Shown piece by piece: positions 23,641 through 34,230 of a DNA stretch of 64,000 nucleotides. Each line of letters opens with the position of its first letter. Position 1 is the stretch's first letter. The notes under the pieces were generated by a model. That model ran no database searches, was not told the DNA's origin, and was given only the letters and a program-made list of their open reading frames with translations. The stretch is from Thuidium tamariscinum (Eukaryota > Streptophyta > Bryopsida > Hypnales > Thuidiaceae): NCBI GenBank assembly GCA_947034885.2, contig OX344752.2, forward strand, positions 2,790,001 through 2,854,000. Reading direction: 5' to 3'. The position numbers and the translations under genes were made by a program.

Positions 23641-25523
23641 AGGGAACCTTTTCAAGGCTTTCATCATGTTTCTGCAAAGGGATCAATTCCGAAGGTACCA
23701 TTTGGTAGCCTTCATGCCCCACAGATTGCCTTTCCTTCATGCACCCTACTCATCACATTGGGAGCCCCCAACTTGTCTGTGTAGCTACTCTAGGGGTGTG
23801 AGATATTCCACACCATCTACTACATAGCCAAGGCCAAGGATCTAAGGTGCGTACACCCTGAAAGTGCAGCCAACTTTGAAGCTCCATCTACAGTCTCTGT
23901 ACATCTTCAAAAGCAGTTAAATACAGAGAGTGTAGATGGCATTTTGAGAAACAAAACTTTGACCTTTACTAACTTTTGCATATTGTATCCAAAGGTTGTG
24001 TTCTTTGCTACATTGGAACATGCTTTCACTTGCCAACAATTGCAAGAAAATCTAAACAACCTAATGATGATAAGATGAAGATGTATTTAGGGCCCTAATG
24101 CTTTATGGGCTAAAGGGAACCTTTTCAAGGCTTTCCTCATGTTTCTGCAAAGGGATCAATTCCGAAGGTACCATTTGGTAGCCTTCATGCCCCATAGATT
24201 GCCTTTCCTTCATGCACCCTACTCATCATATTGGGAGCCCCCAACTTGTCTATGTAGCTACCCTAGGGGTGTAAGATATTCCACACCATCTCCTACAGAG
24301 CCAAGGCCAAGGATCTAAGGTGCGTACACCCTGAAAGTGCAGCCAACTTTGAAGCTCCATCTACAATCTTTGTACATCTTCAAAAGTAGTTAAATATACA
24401 GACTATGGATGGCATTTTGAGAAACAAAACTTTGACCCTTAACCCCTAAAGGACCAACCTGCCAAATTTGGCAACATAGTGATTTCATGCAAGTATGTGT
24501 GAGTGGATATTTCTATATTTTAGGCCGAAATTTTAATAGAAGGTAGGGACGAGGAATATCTTTGATATGTACAAAAATTAGGACATTTGAAAATATGAGC
24601 CAAAAGATATGGCCTAATATGTTACTTTTTTTCATAATTGGGCAATTTGGGCAGTTTGAAAAAAATCATTTTTTTCAAAAACAAAAATTTGAAATTAGTA
24701 TTCTTCATTTACGTATGCATGGAAAGCTTTGAATCATTCCATTTTGATCAATGAGTCAAAAGTTATGAGTTTTTTTTGTTTATAGGTAGTTATACATGGA
24801 TTCTCTACTCTAATATAAACTTTGAAATCCTTGATTTTAGTCAATTTTCAATAATTTTTGAAAAAAATAAAACTATAGGATGAAGATTGTTTATTACAAC
24901 AATCCAACCATTGGGATTGGCATTTTTCAATTCCACAATTAAATTCTTAACAATTTTGTATTTTGAAACATTTGCTACTTCTTTTTACTTACTGTTTTTT
25001 TCCTATATGTTGTACAATTCTAAACAGTTTGAAATTTTTTAGGCAAGTATCCTACTTGGCCTCAACAATGAATCCAAAGAGGCACAACCGTTTTGGACCA
25101 TTTTCCATATCATTGTTGCCGTTTGAAAGTGCAGCTGCCCTCTTTTCCGCAGGGTGAAAAAAATGATTTTTGAGCATTCAAATGCTAATATCTTTCAATC
25201 TACATGGTGAAAAACTCTGAAATTTTTTGCACATGTTCTCAAACCAATTTACTACAAGATTCTACCATTACAAATCTCAAAAAAAAATTTAAGAAAAAAA
25301 ATTGGTACTGGTACTAGAAATGGCAGTTTTTGACCATTTTTGGAGTGAACATTATCAAAAAACTTAAGAGGTTAATAACTTTTGCATATTGTATCCAAAT
25401 GTTGCGTTCTTTGTTACATTACAACATGCTTTCACTTGCCAACAACTATATGAAAATCTAAACAATCTAATGATAATAACATGAAGATGTATTTAGGGTT
25501 GTAATGCTTTATGGACCTCCTAC
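23641..25523 (+). repeat. 473-bp tandem duplication, second unit split by a transposable element
   Basis: Unit 1 is 23641-24113. Unit 2 starts at 24114, is interrupted by the element at 24439-25375, and ends near 25523. Units share AGGGAACCTTTTCAAGG, CAATTCCGAAGGTACC, TTGGGAGCCCCCAACTTG and CTAAGGTGCGTACACCC with few substitutions. No protein is recognised in the unit. Confidence 0.9.
24439..25375 (+). mobile_element. piggyBac-like non-autonomous element, family B (937 bp)
   Basis: TTAA lies at 24439-24442 and 25372-25375. The left end TTAACCCCTAAAGGACCA is identical to family A, but the sequence then diverges (GCCAAATTTGGCAACATAG). The right end complemented is TTAACCTCTTAAG. The interior shares GTGCAGCTGCC, TTCCGCAG and AAGCTTTGAATCATTCC with the copy at 45483. 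It sits inside a tandem-duplicated unit whose sister reads GACCTTTACTAAC at 23961-23973, a related empty site. Confidence 0.9.
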
Positions 25524-26943
25524 CATAAAGTGGATTGCTTCATAATAGCTAGATCTTTAGCAAAACGTCACTCATGCATGTTTTAAAGTTGTGTAAAATG
25601 TATGTAACTTTTTTGAGTTTTTTATAACATTGTGACAATATGATGTTCCATTTCAAAGCCAAATATTAATTCCTTTAGGATGTTGGTGACCAAGATTTGA
25701 TGTGGATACATATTTATAGCTTCACTATACAATTTAGATTTAGGGTATCGAAAATTCATTTTTTGGGGCTGAAAAATTAGATGGAATTATCATATATACA
25801 CATCATACACCTTAATTTTTCAAAAAAATTTATCCCTCAGAGAAATTTGGAGAAAAATCATAGTATTCATTGTAAATATAATTTTCCCTTCAACTTTGCT
25901 AAGGTGTTTATAATTTCAAATTTTTTCTAATATGTAAGGAAACAAACACAAAATGCAAAATACTAAAAATTGAGGCCTAGATATAGCCTCCATATATCCT
26001 ACAAGGGTTAATCTATAAAAGCTTAATAGATGGTAAGATTGGTCACATATATATGTATAAGTGGTTAAATGAATTATTTAAAAAGATTCAAAGAAAGGTA
26101 GATCAACATAATATTAGAAAAAATTATGTATTTTTTATGATTTCGGTAATAAAAAATGATTTTTAGTGGAAGCTACTGGTGGAATTGGTTGTAACGTAGG
26201 GGTGAAAGCAAGAAAGACTTGTACTATTTGGCGTCACACTTTGAGTGACGGAGTTGTCATGTGCTATAACTTTTGAAGCATTAACTCTTTGAACTTGAAA
26301 TTTTTATTGGAGATGGTTAACTTGATAGTAATAAAAAAAACTTATATTTTAGAAATTTTCAAAAATTATTTTATATTTTTATTTTAATTTAGCTAATTTG
26401 TCACACTTTGCGGTTTAGGGGTTTTTAGTACTAGGGAGTAGTTAAAATTAATGATTTAGAGCTGAGATTTCTAGGGTCTATTCTTGCACTAGGTAGGCAT
26501 GTTTCTACTGAAGGAAATTTTTAAAATCATTATTCTCTTTCCTCTACATGCATGCTAATAAGCCTCCCTTGCACACTCATTTTTGAACAATCAAGATGGT
26601 TTTCATATCATTATTTTGGTGAAATATCTTCACCATAAAGTCTTCCCAAATGATCAATTTTTAGTTTTCAAGAAAATTACTTTCCCTATTTTTACAAATT
26701 AAAATGTGTAATCATAGTGAAAGTTGCAATTTTCATGAAATTCTGCACTTTTCTAGTTCTCCTACTTAGAGAATTTTTCTATACTTTTCCTTCCTAGAGT
26801 ACCTTTTTCTTAAATGTATATTCATCAAACATATTTTTGACTTTTAAGAAAAATTGATTTACTAATTATACAATACTCCAAAGAAAAAGTGAGTACTGTG
26901 CAAAACACTACGCTTTTCGGCAGGTCTTTCTTGCAATGACCCG
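25524..26943. other. AT-rich intergenic
   Basis: No gene is supported. GGACCTCCTACC at about 25515 and its inverse GTAGGAGGTCC at about 26943 bracket the block, possibly opposed ends of MITE copies. Otherwise nothing recognisable. Confidence 0.35.
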
Positions 26944-27237
26944 TAGGAGGTCCATAAATGGATCATCTAAGGGCTAGGGTTGAATTTTGGGGAAGTTAAA
27001 CGTCTTGAAATATTTTTCACTAACCTAAACTTGAACAATAAGTAGAATTGGCATCTAACACAAGTCATTTCATACTTTTTAGAGCTTTGACGAATTAGTT
27101 ATAAAATTTTGAAGTTGAGATGGCATAGGGCTTTAAAATCACCCACCTCCTAAAATGAACATTGTTTATACATTGTTGAAATGCTCATTTAGAGAAGGTG
27201 GGCCATTTTAGAGCCTAAGCGCTTTTAGAACCTCCTA
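26944..27237. mobile_element. TA-target MITE family, diverged copy
   Basis: Termini TAGGAGGTCCATAAATGG and its imperfect complement (..TTTTAGAACCTCCTA) flank an interior matching the copy at 61796: CATCTAAGGGCT, TAGAATTGGCATCTAACACA, GAATTAGTTAT.AAATTTTGAA. Exact ends are uncertain by a few bases. Confidence 0.65.
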
Positions 27238-27410
27238 CCGTAGTTTCCAATTAAAGTGGCCTTTCTATTGTTACTTCAAGCATGAAGGAATGAGACAAGT
27301 ATATAAAAGGTGGGTAAATTCAATAAGGGCATCTAGAATCGTCTTTACACTTGCTAAACTCTTTATTATCATATTTGTACAATAACAAAAGCTTAGCCCC
27401 TTGCGATAAT

Positions 27411-27560
27411 TTAACTCCTTGGTTCCTAAAGTTCCAAGTGTCCCCTTAATGGACACTTGAAGTTTTGAGCAAGGCTTATAATTTCAACTTCTAACTTGAT
27501 TTTAAATTAATTTTTTTGAAGATAGGAAAATACATTAGCTTTGTGGAATTTGGCTTGAAT
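27411..27560 (+). mobile_element. piggyBac-like family-A left-end fragment, decayed
   Basis: It starts TTAACTCCTTGGTTCC and keeps family-A order: a hairpin AAGTGTCC / GGACACTT in place of TTGTCCCC / GGGGACAA, then AAGATAGGAAAATACATTAG and CTTTGTGGAAT. Similarity fades after about 27560 and no right end is identified. Confidence 0.6.
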
Positions 27561-28544
27561 GAGTAAAAAAACAATAATTTATGGGCTTGGGACATGTTTG
27601 CACTCATTTGGTCTTCAAAATTTGAATATTGGGTCCTTAATCTCCAATGACCTAAAGGAGGTGTACTTTCAAATGGGTCAAAATTGTACAAAATTTGAGC
27701 AACTTGTTTTCTCATTTTGTCTTTAGATTGTATATAATTCAATTACAAAATCCTATAATTGATACTAAAAGTTAAAACTTCTAAAAAAGTAGATAATTTA
27801 AATGCATAGTTTAGTTGATATTCAAGTTTCAAGGTTTATTTCAATCTATTAAAAACATAAGGCAATGCACTTTGAAGAGCATATCTTAGTGAGAATATTT
27901 GGGAGTGATGAAATGTTTTTTAGTGAAAATTGAGATGTTCATTTAAAATTTCACAACATTTTGGTCATTTTGCAATTTTTGGTAAAGCTTGCAATGCACA
28001 GTAGTTATAGAAATGAAAGTAGTAAGAAAAATAAGAATGAGTACACTTGTCTTTTCCTTGAGCTCTTTGGATTTGCCCATTTTGAAATGGGCAACAATTG
28101 CATTGGTTGGCTCACTTTTTAGTCCATACCTAAAATTGAACCTCCCAAAATGAGCCATGAACTACATTATACCAATGAATTTTTTAAAATCCTACAAGGC
28201 AAATTTTAACTCGGAATTTGATGAAACCATGACCCTTGGATTTATAACATAGTTTATTTCCTAGAAAAATGTCCTTTGAAAAAAACTCAAAAAAGAGGGG
28301 CAACAACCCAAAAATTGTTACTTGGATCATTAACCTATAATCAACACTACAGTCATTTTATGGTCAATGAATGATAGAGGATCCTTCTTTGTAGAATAGA
28401 TATGCAATTATTAATCCTCAAAATCTCTTGTGGAAAGGAAATGTATTGTATAGTAGTTTGATTTCCAATAAGTGCTTTTGGAATTTTTAAAACCAATTCT
28501 CTACACAAACCTCAAAGGGATGATTTCCATAGGCACCAACCCAT
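27561..28544. other. AT-rich intergenic
   Basis: No recognisable gene or element. The first part may be the eroded interior of the family-A fragment. Confidence 0.35.
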
Positions 28545-29405
28545 CATTTAATACCTCACCACCTAAAGTCCAAATGTACCTAAAAGCATCCTTTCTTTTC
28601 AAGCCTTGTATATCTACATGTCACTAAGGTATAAAAATCTCAATTGTATAATCTTCAAATAGATGTTGAAAATTTTCTATAAAATTAACACAATTGGAGG
28701 TGAAATTTGATTTCTGAACCTACTCAAATGAATTTGATTTAAACTATAAAGTGATTTAAAATCAACATACAAACACATTGGTGAAAAAATGTCATTCCAT
28801 TGACTCATTGTGTCTGCAAAATGACTTTGAAATGTCAAAAAAATAGCAAATAAGGGTGCAAAAACACATCAATTAGTAAACCTCCTTCTACTAAAATGCT
28901 TCTTAGTCACTTACAACTTCTTGGATTGATATGAAACTTTAGTTACACAAACTAAACTAGAATGCTCAACTTTTCTAGAAAAATTATTGGAAATAGACAC
29001 TTTATGAAGAATAAATAGGCTGCCAAAGTTTACAATAATTTAAAAATGTTTGGAATGTTGAACTTTGAATTGCTCCCGTACATTTAGAGCAACTTGGATT
29101 ACAATGAAAATTTTAGTACAATAACTAGACTTATAGAAGAATATAATTCAACAAATTTTATTGAAAACAAACATTGGATGAAGAAGATACAAGCCTCTAA
29201 AGTTGCAACCATCAAAATATAAAATTTTGAACTCAAATTGAACCATATGAACTGTAATTGGCTCCCAAAAACTCATTACATTTTAGATTGATAAAAAAAA
29301 TTACTACACAAACTAGACTAATATGTGTAATTTCTTCAACAAATTTTTATTGAATTTAGACATTGGATGCAAAAGTCACAAAACTTTCAATTGGACACTT
29401 TTTGT
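28545..29405 (+). repeat. Dispersed repeat, copy 2 of a diverged pair
   Basis: It is collinear with 11280-12185 (see there); the 3' parts share GATGCAAAAGTCACAA and AATTGGACA. Orientation is the same in both copies. No open frame or target duplication can be seen. Confidence 0.7.
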
Positions 29406-30271
29406 CCCCTTCAACAATGAGAGGTTAAGGGTATTTGTCCCAATACATTCATTGTGAAATTTTCGACACCTGTCTCCTTTCATCCACCCCTAGATTTTGT
29501 ATTAATCTATGAATATTGATGAAAAATGGTCATTATTGACAAAAAAAGGTTAAGTAAGAGTTAAACTAAAACAACCCATTGTGATCAAAATTCAGAGTTT
29601 GCCCTCATGCCATTGCTCAAATTTTTCAAATTTTTTCCCACATAAAGATAAGTATGAGAAATAGTGAAAACAATTGAAATTATATTTTTTAGACAAAGTA
29701 TGAGTTTATTAAGAATTTTTGAAGTGATTTACCCTAAAGAATCACTGGGCTATCCCCAAACCAATTAAAACTATATCTAATATGCTCATCTTAATCACCT
29801 ACAATGATCACAACAATTTTTAATGTGGTAGGCCATAGAAGAGTCACTTCCAGTAATAGTGGCTTCATAGGCTAACATGTTGTGGACAACACTTAAATGC
29901 ACTATTTATTGAAAAAAATTCTTTGTTTGCACCTTCTCATCCAATCATCTCTCTTCCATTATTGCTTCCGGAGAAGTGTCAAAACTAACCATAATATGTA
30001 AGTCTATGAATTGGAATGGGTCCTAATGAAAAATTTGTGTTTATATTGAATAAAATATTCATTTTTGAAGGAAAAAAATTCCTTTTGGAGGGGCATTGTT
30101 CCTCATCCTTATATTTGTACACATTGAACTCAATTTCACAACAAATTTCCCATATCTTACATGCTCAAATGCTTAAGTTATTCATTATAGGTACTTCTAT
30201 CTTACACTAAAAGAAGTAAGGTGTTTCTAATGAGGTCACTAATTACTCCATTGGTGTCAGGTTAAACATTG
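29406..30271. other. AT-rich intergenic
   Basis: Nothing recognisable; no supported gene. Confidence 0.4.
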
Positions 30272-30279
30272 ATTGTGAC

Positions 30280-30441
30280 TAGTGTTTTTTTTCTAGCAAT
30301 TTGGAGCAAAATTACACCAATTTTTTTTGCTTGGCACCACGCCTATAAAAAAATAAATAGTAAAATTTTGAATGAAATCACCAATAAATTTCAAATTTCT
30401 TAAAACTATTGGATGAAATTGCTAGATAATGGATGAAAATA

Positions 30442-30487
<46 letters not shown>

Positions 30488-30617
30488 GTGTGTGTGATGT
30501 GCTAATATGATATTTTCTATCTAATATATGGATGAATGTTGAAATTTGAATCACTATAATAAAATGAAGTTTTGCCACTTTGCCACTTTACAAGAAATGA
30601 AAAAAAAAACACCACTG
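30280..30617. mobile_element. hAT-type MITE, copy 4, expanded by an (AT)n microsatellite (338 bp)
   Basis: Target duplication ATTGTGAC is perfect at 30272-30279 and 30618-30625. Ends are TAGTGTTTTTTTT and AAAACACCACTG (complement CAGTGGTGTTTT). The interior has GGATGAAATTGCTAGA and ATGGATGAATGTTG as in the other copies. An (AT)n run at about 30447-30481 accounts for its greater length. Confidence 0.82.
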
Positions 30618-30625
30618 ATTGTGAC

Positions 30626-32799
30626 CTGAAAAACCATCAAGGGATCATTAGGTGTCTACTATGGGTTGTATGACTATAATGGGTTGGTGCACCTTCCTTC
30701 AAAACTCCCACATTCATTCCCAAGGGTTGGGTGAGAAACTTGAAGGATGCCAATGTTAGAAGCAACAAAAAAAAAGCAAAATCTTTATCTCCACACATTT
30801 TCAGATGACAAAAATGCTCAAATCAATACTATGGATTCCCTTATTTCTACCTTGCAAGCTTGTTGGTTGCATTATTCAGTGGTAGACCTCATCTTTTTTG
30901 AGGTTTCCAGTATTAGAGGTCCACAGAGATATTTTTAGAAATTTTACATATTCCACCTTGGAGTTTGCAATTCCAAATAAGATGAGGATGACTATGTATC
31001 CCTTCAGAAGGGACACCCCATACTATTATTAATTAAAAATTTTAAAAATTAAAATGAAGACTAGGATGAGTGACATTCACATATATTTCAACCAATGTCT
31101 GTGTACGATTGATTCAGGTGACCAAGTGCAAAATAAGGGGCCAGTTCTGTTTCTAAGACAAGTAACTTCTCTAATGCGTCCAGAACGAAGGTGAGTTGAC
31201 AAACAAGGATATTTTGGGGGTAGAGCTACATGCACCTTACAAGTTGAAATAATCAACAATGTTTTAGGACATCCATCCTTTATGTATGTAATTTATTCAT
31301 CACATTCCATGTTGGTAGGAAGCCCAATCCAAATTTGACAAATTACAAAGTTTATTCTAAGAACATAATATTCTGTAGCAGTAAAGTAGGCTACCTTCCT
31401 TCTACTGGAACTATGTGAAATATTTGACATCATTTCATCTCATGAATGACATGAGGTACCTTATCTTTACATTTGATATATTCGACATCCCATCTTTAGT
31501 TATAAGGTCAGGTGTCAAAAGAAGTCGAAAAATCAATTTGAGACTGAATGTGATTTAATTAAGCTATAAGAGGAGTACAATTTCTATACCAATAATCATG
31601 TGAAATGAAGTTGTTGATTAATATTCTACAACAATTCCTCAATATATTATGTGAATTAGATTATTAGAATATGAACTTATCTTAAAATCTAGAATTGCAA
31701 TAATGTTAGGTTGTGAGGTCATCAAGTATTCAAGTCTTAGCATGAGATTTGGGGCCATATATTAAATTTTGTGGATGGATTATTTAGATGAGGCTTGAAG
31801 GGAGGCAAAGGCAGCTTCACTTCAGGCTACTAAATGTCATGAAATTTGGATTAAAATTTGGATGATTTAATCCAAATTTTTTATTTTTGGATAAGATTTT
31901 GAAATAGTTTTGCCAAAAGAAGTCTAGGATGAAATGCCCCCCTTGCTCAACCACTTGAGAGAATACAAATTTTCGACTCATAATAAAATTTGTGCAATTA
32001 GAGGCCCAAAATTAACTATGAGAAGTGCACTAGGTAAATTAATCGAGTACAAAATAGAGGTCTTTTATTTTTACTTGCACATCTGCAATGACTTAGTGTG
32101 ACAATATAAGGGGGCCAATTCACCTTAACTCAAAAAAGATAGTTGGCTAGGGCCATAGTGAAAATTCATCATGTCTTTCTACCTAGGGTAGAAAAATTCT
32201 AAATTTTTCATCTTCATAGGATAAAAAATTATAATAATTTACTTCTTGTTTTCATAGTTAGTTAAATTTTCATTTCTCAACCTTTTCAAATTGATTTGGG
32301 TCCCTTCATTCCAAATATAGATTTAAACTTTTTAATTTCTACCATAAATAAATAATAAATTCCTTCATTTTCCTAAAGGTAATGGATTTGGAGTTAGGTC
32401 CATAAGACCAAAGCAAATTTAGGCCTATACAACATACATTATTAATACTATTCTAATTAGCCTTCTACATTGAATAGAGATATTAACAAGATCCATTCTA
32501 ATTAGTCAACATTTCACACTATCTAAATATCTTTACATTGGTAATGTGCACATCTTTACATTGAAATGTGCATGGTTGTACATCATGTTTCAAACATCTA
32601 GAAGTTCTCATAATAAGTTCCTATAATTTTTTGGTTTCCTTAATACACCTATTCAATGTAGATGATGGGGATGAGAATTTTTTTCCCTCCTTGTAAGAAT
32701 AGATGTAAAAACTTGCCCCTCGATTTGGGTCATTATTTTTTAATTTTCTAACTTCTTATTATGGCAAATTTCGTTAAAATGGCAGTATTCCAATTGCCA
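30626..32799. other. AT-rich gene-free block
   Basis: No supported gene or element. Open frames are short and lack motifs. Confidence 0.4.
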
Positions 32800-33035
32800 T
32801 TTTTCAGACTGCGCAGTTTGAACTGAAAATTGACATCTACGACTGGTATAGATTTTCAGAAATCTAGGACACATATAAATTTACAAAATCTTTTTGGTCT
32901 GAAGTTTTAGATTTCAGACTGCGCAGTCTGAAACATCTTAGACGGGTCTAGATTTCAGATATCTACAACACATGTAGATTTCAAAAATCTATGACATATG
33001 TAGATTTTAGACCACGCGATCTGAACTGTCAAAAG
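32800..33035. repeat. Three imperfect units with GC-core palindromes
   Basis: Palindromic cores occur about every 100 bp: TTTCAGACTGCGCAGTTTGA (near 32803), the perfect 22-bp palindrome 32912-32933 with core CAGACTGCGCAGTCTG, and the decayed TTTAGACCACGCGATCTGAA (near 33005). Between them TAGATTTCA.A.ATCTA words repeat. This could be a tandem minisatellite or a cluster of dyad binding sites. Confidence 0.65.
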
Positions 33036-33211
33036 TGTCAAACTAATGGATTGCTGCCAATTTAACAAAATTCGCCATTATTCCACATTTGAATTCAGAC
33101 TTCAAAGTTCCCAAATATCATCATCAATGGTAAATGACATATTCCATAGTTTTCCTTTTAGATTAAAATTTAGAGTTGAGAGTTGCAAATTTTTGTCTTC
33201 TGAAGAAGATA

Positions 33212-34230
33212 TAGGGGAGGAGGCTCATAAACCGTTCATCTAAGGGCTGGTCCGCCTTTTTCATGTATTTGTTTGGATGGTAATATTTTCCGCTCATTTT
33301 TCAGTGAAAGAGAAATAAACGAGGAATCTAACACAAGTTGTTTCATATTTTTTGAAGCATTATTGAATTAGTTATGAATTTTCAAACACAGTCTGGCATA
33401 GGGCCCTATCTGTGATCAGTAGGCCTTGCAAACCCATACATGTGCAGTTTGAAAAAAAATCTGGCTTGCTTCAAAAACTAGCACTGCAACATGTAAAAAG
33501 TAATAGCATTTGTTTCTAAAAGCGTTCCTTTCTAAAACTGAAATGAATTCTTGAATAAATCATATTTCAGATTTTTGAACACTTGACAGAAGGTGGTTCA
33601 ACAACTAATTTTTATTTTAAATATAATCAAGAGACACCTAACCACTTAGTTGAGAATGAAGCCATTGGGACTCTGAAACCATCCATTCAATTAGTGAAAA
33701 CAAAGTCTTAGCATGCTTCAATATAAGGTAGAAGGCTCAGAAACCGCTCATCTAAGGGCTGGTTTGCATTTTTGCAGTATTTCTTTAGATGGGAACATTT
33801 TTAGCTCATTTTTCAGACCAAGAAAAATTGATGGAAAATCTAGCCCAAGTGGTTTCATATTTTTTGAAACATTATTGAATTACTTATGAATTTTCAAAGG
33901 AGATGTGTCCTAGGTCCCTATTTATGTTCCTAGGTCCTTCATATACTGTTTACTTGCAATTCTAAAGAAAAATGGGGAAAGCAAAGATAATGATTGGCTC
34001 TTGCGATAAAGAATGCTTTTTCCTTCACTTCATTCAATGACTCGTAAGGTCAATTTATAAACTACATCATGTCCATTCTACAACCAGTTATAGGGGCGGT
34101 TCTTAATGCCCGAACTGTTTTCGAGCCCTCTACCTTAATCCAGAATTCATTTTCTCACAGTAAATGATCCATTTCAGAGCCTCCTAATGGGCAGGTGCAA
34201 AAGCATGAGCGGTTTATGAGCCCTCTCCTA
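33212..34230. mobile_element. TA-target MITE family, large outer element with nested copy
   Basis: The left end TAGGGGAGGAGGCTCATAAACC and the right end (complement TAGGAGAGGGCTCATAAACC) are inverted repeats, each flanked by TA. The interior is interrupted by a second family member at 33726-34135. Excluding that, the element is about 600 bp and matches the truncated copy at 9613. The exact first base is ambiguous because of TATA at the left border. Confidence 0.75.
33726..34135. mobile_element. TA-target MITE nested in its own family (410 bp)
   Basis: TA at 33724-33725 and 34136-34137 flanks the imperfect inverted termini AGGTAGAAGGCTCAGAAA / AGGTAGAGGGCTCGAAAA. The interior shares CATCTAAGGGCTGG and AATTACTTATGAATTTTC with the outer element. 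It must have inserted after the outer copy. Confidence 0.82.
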
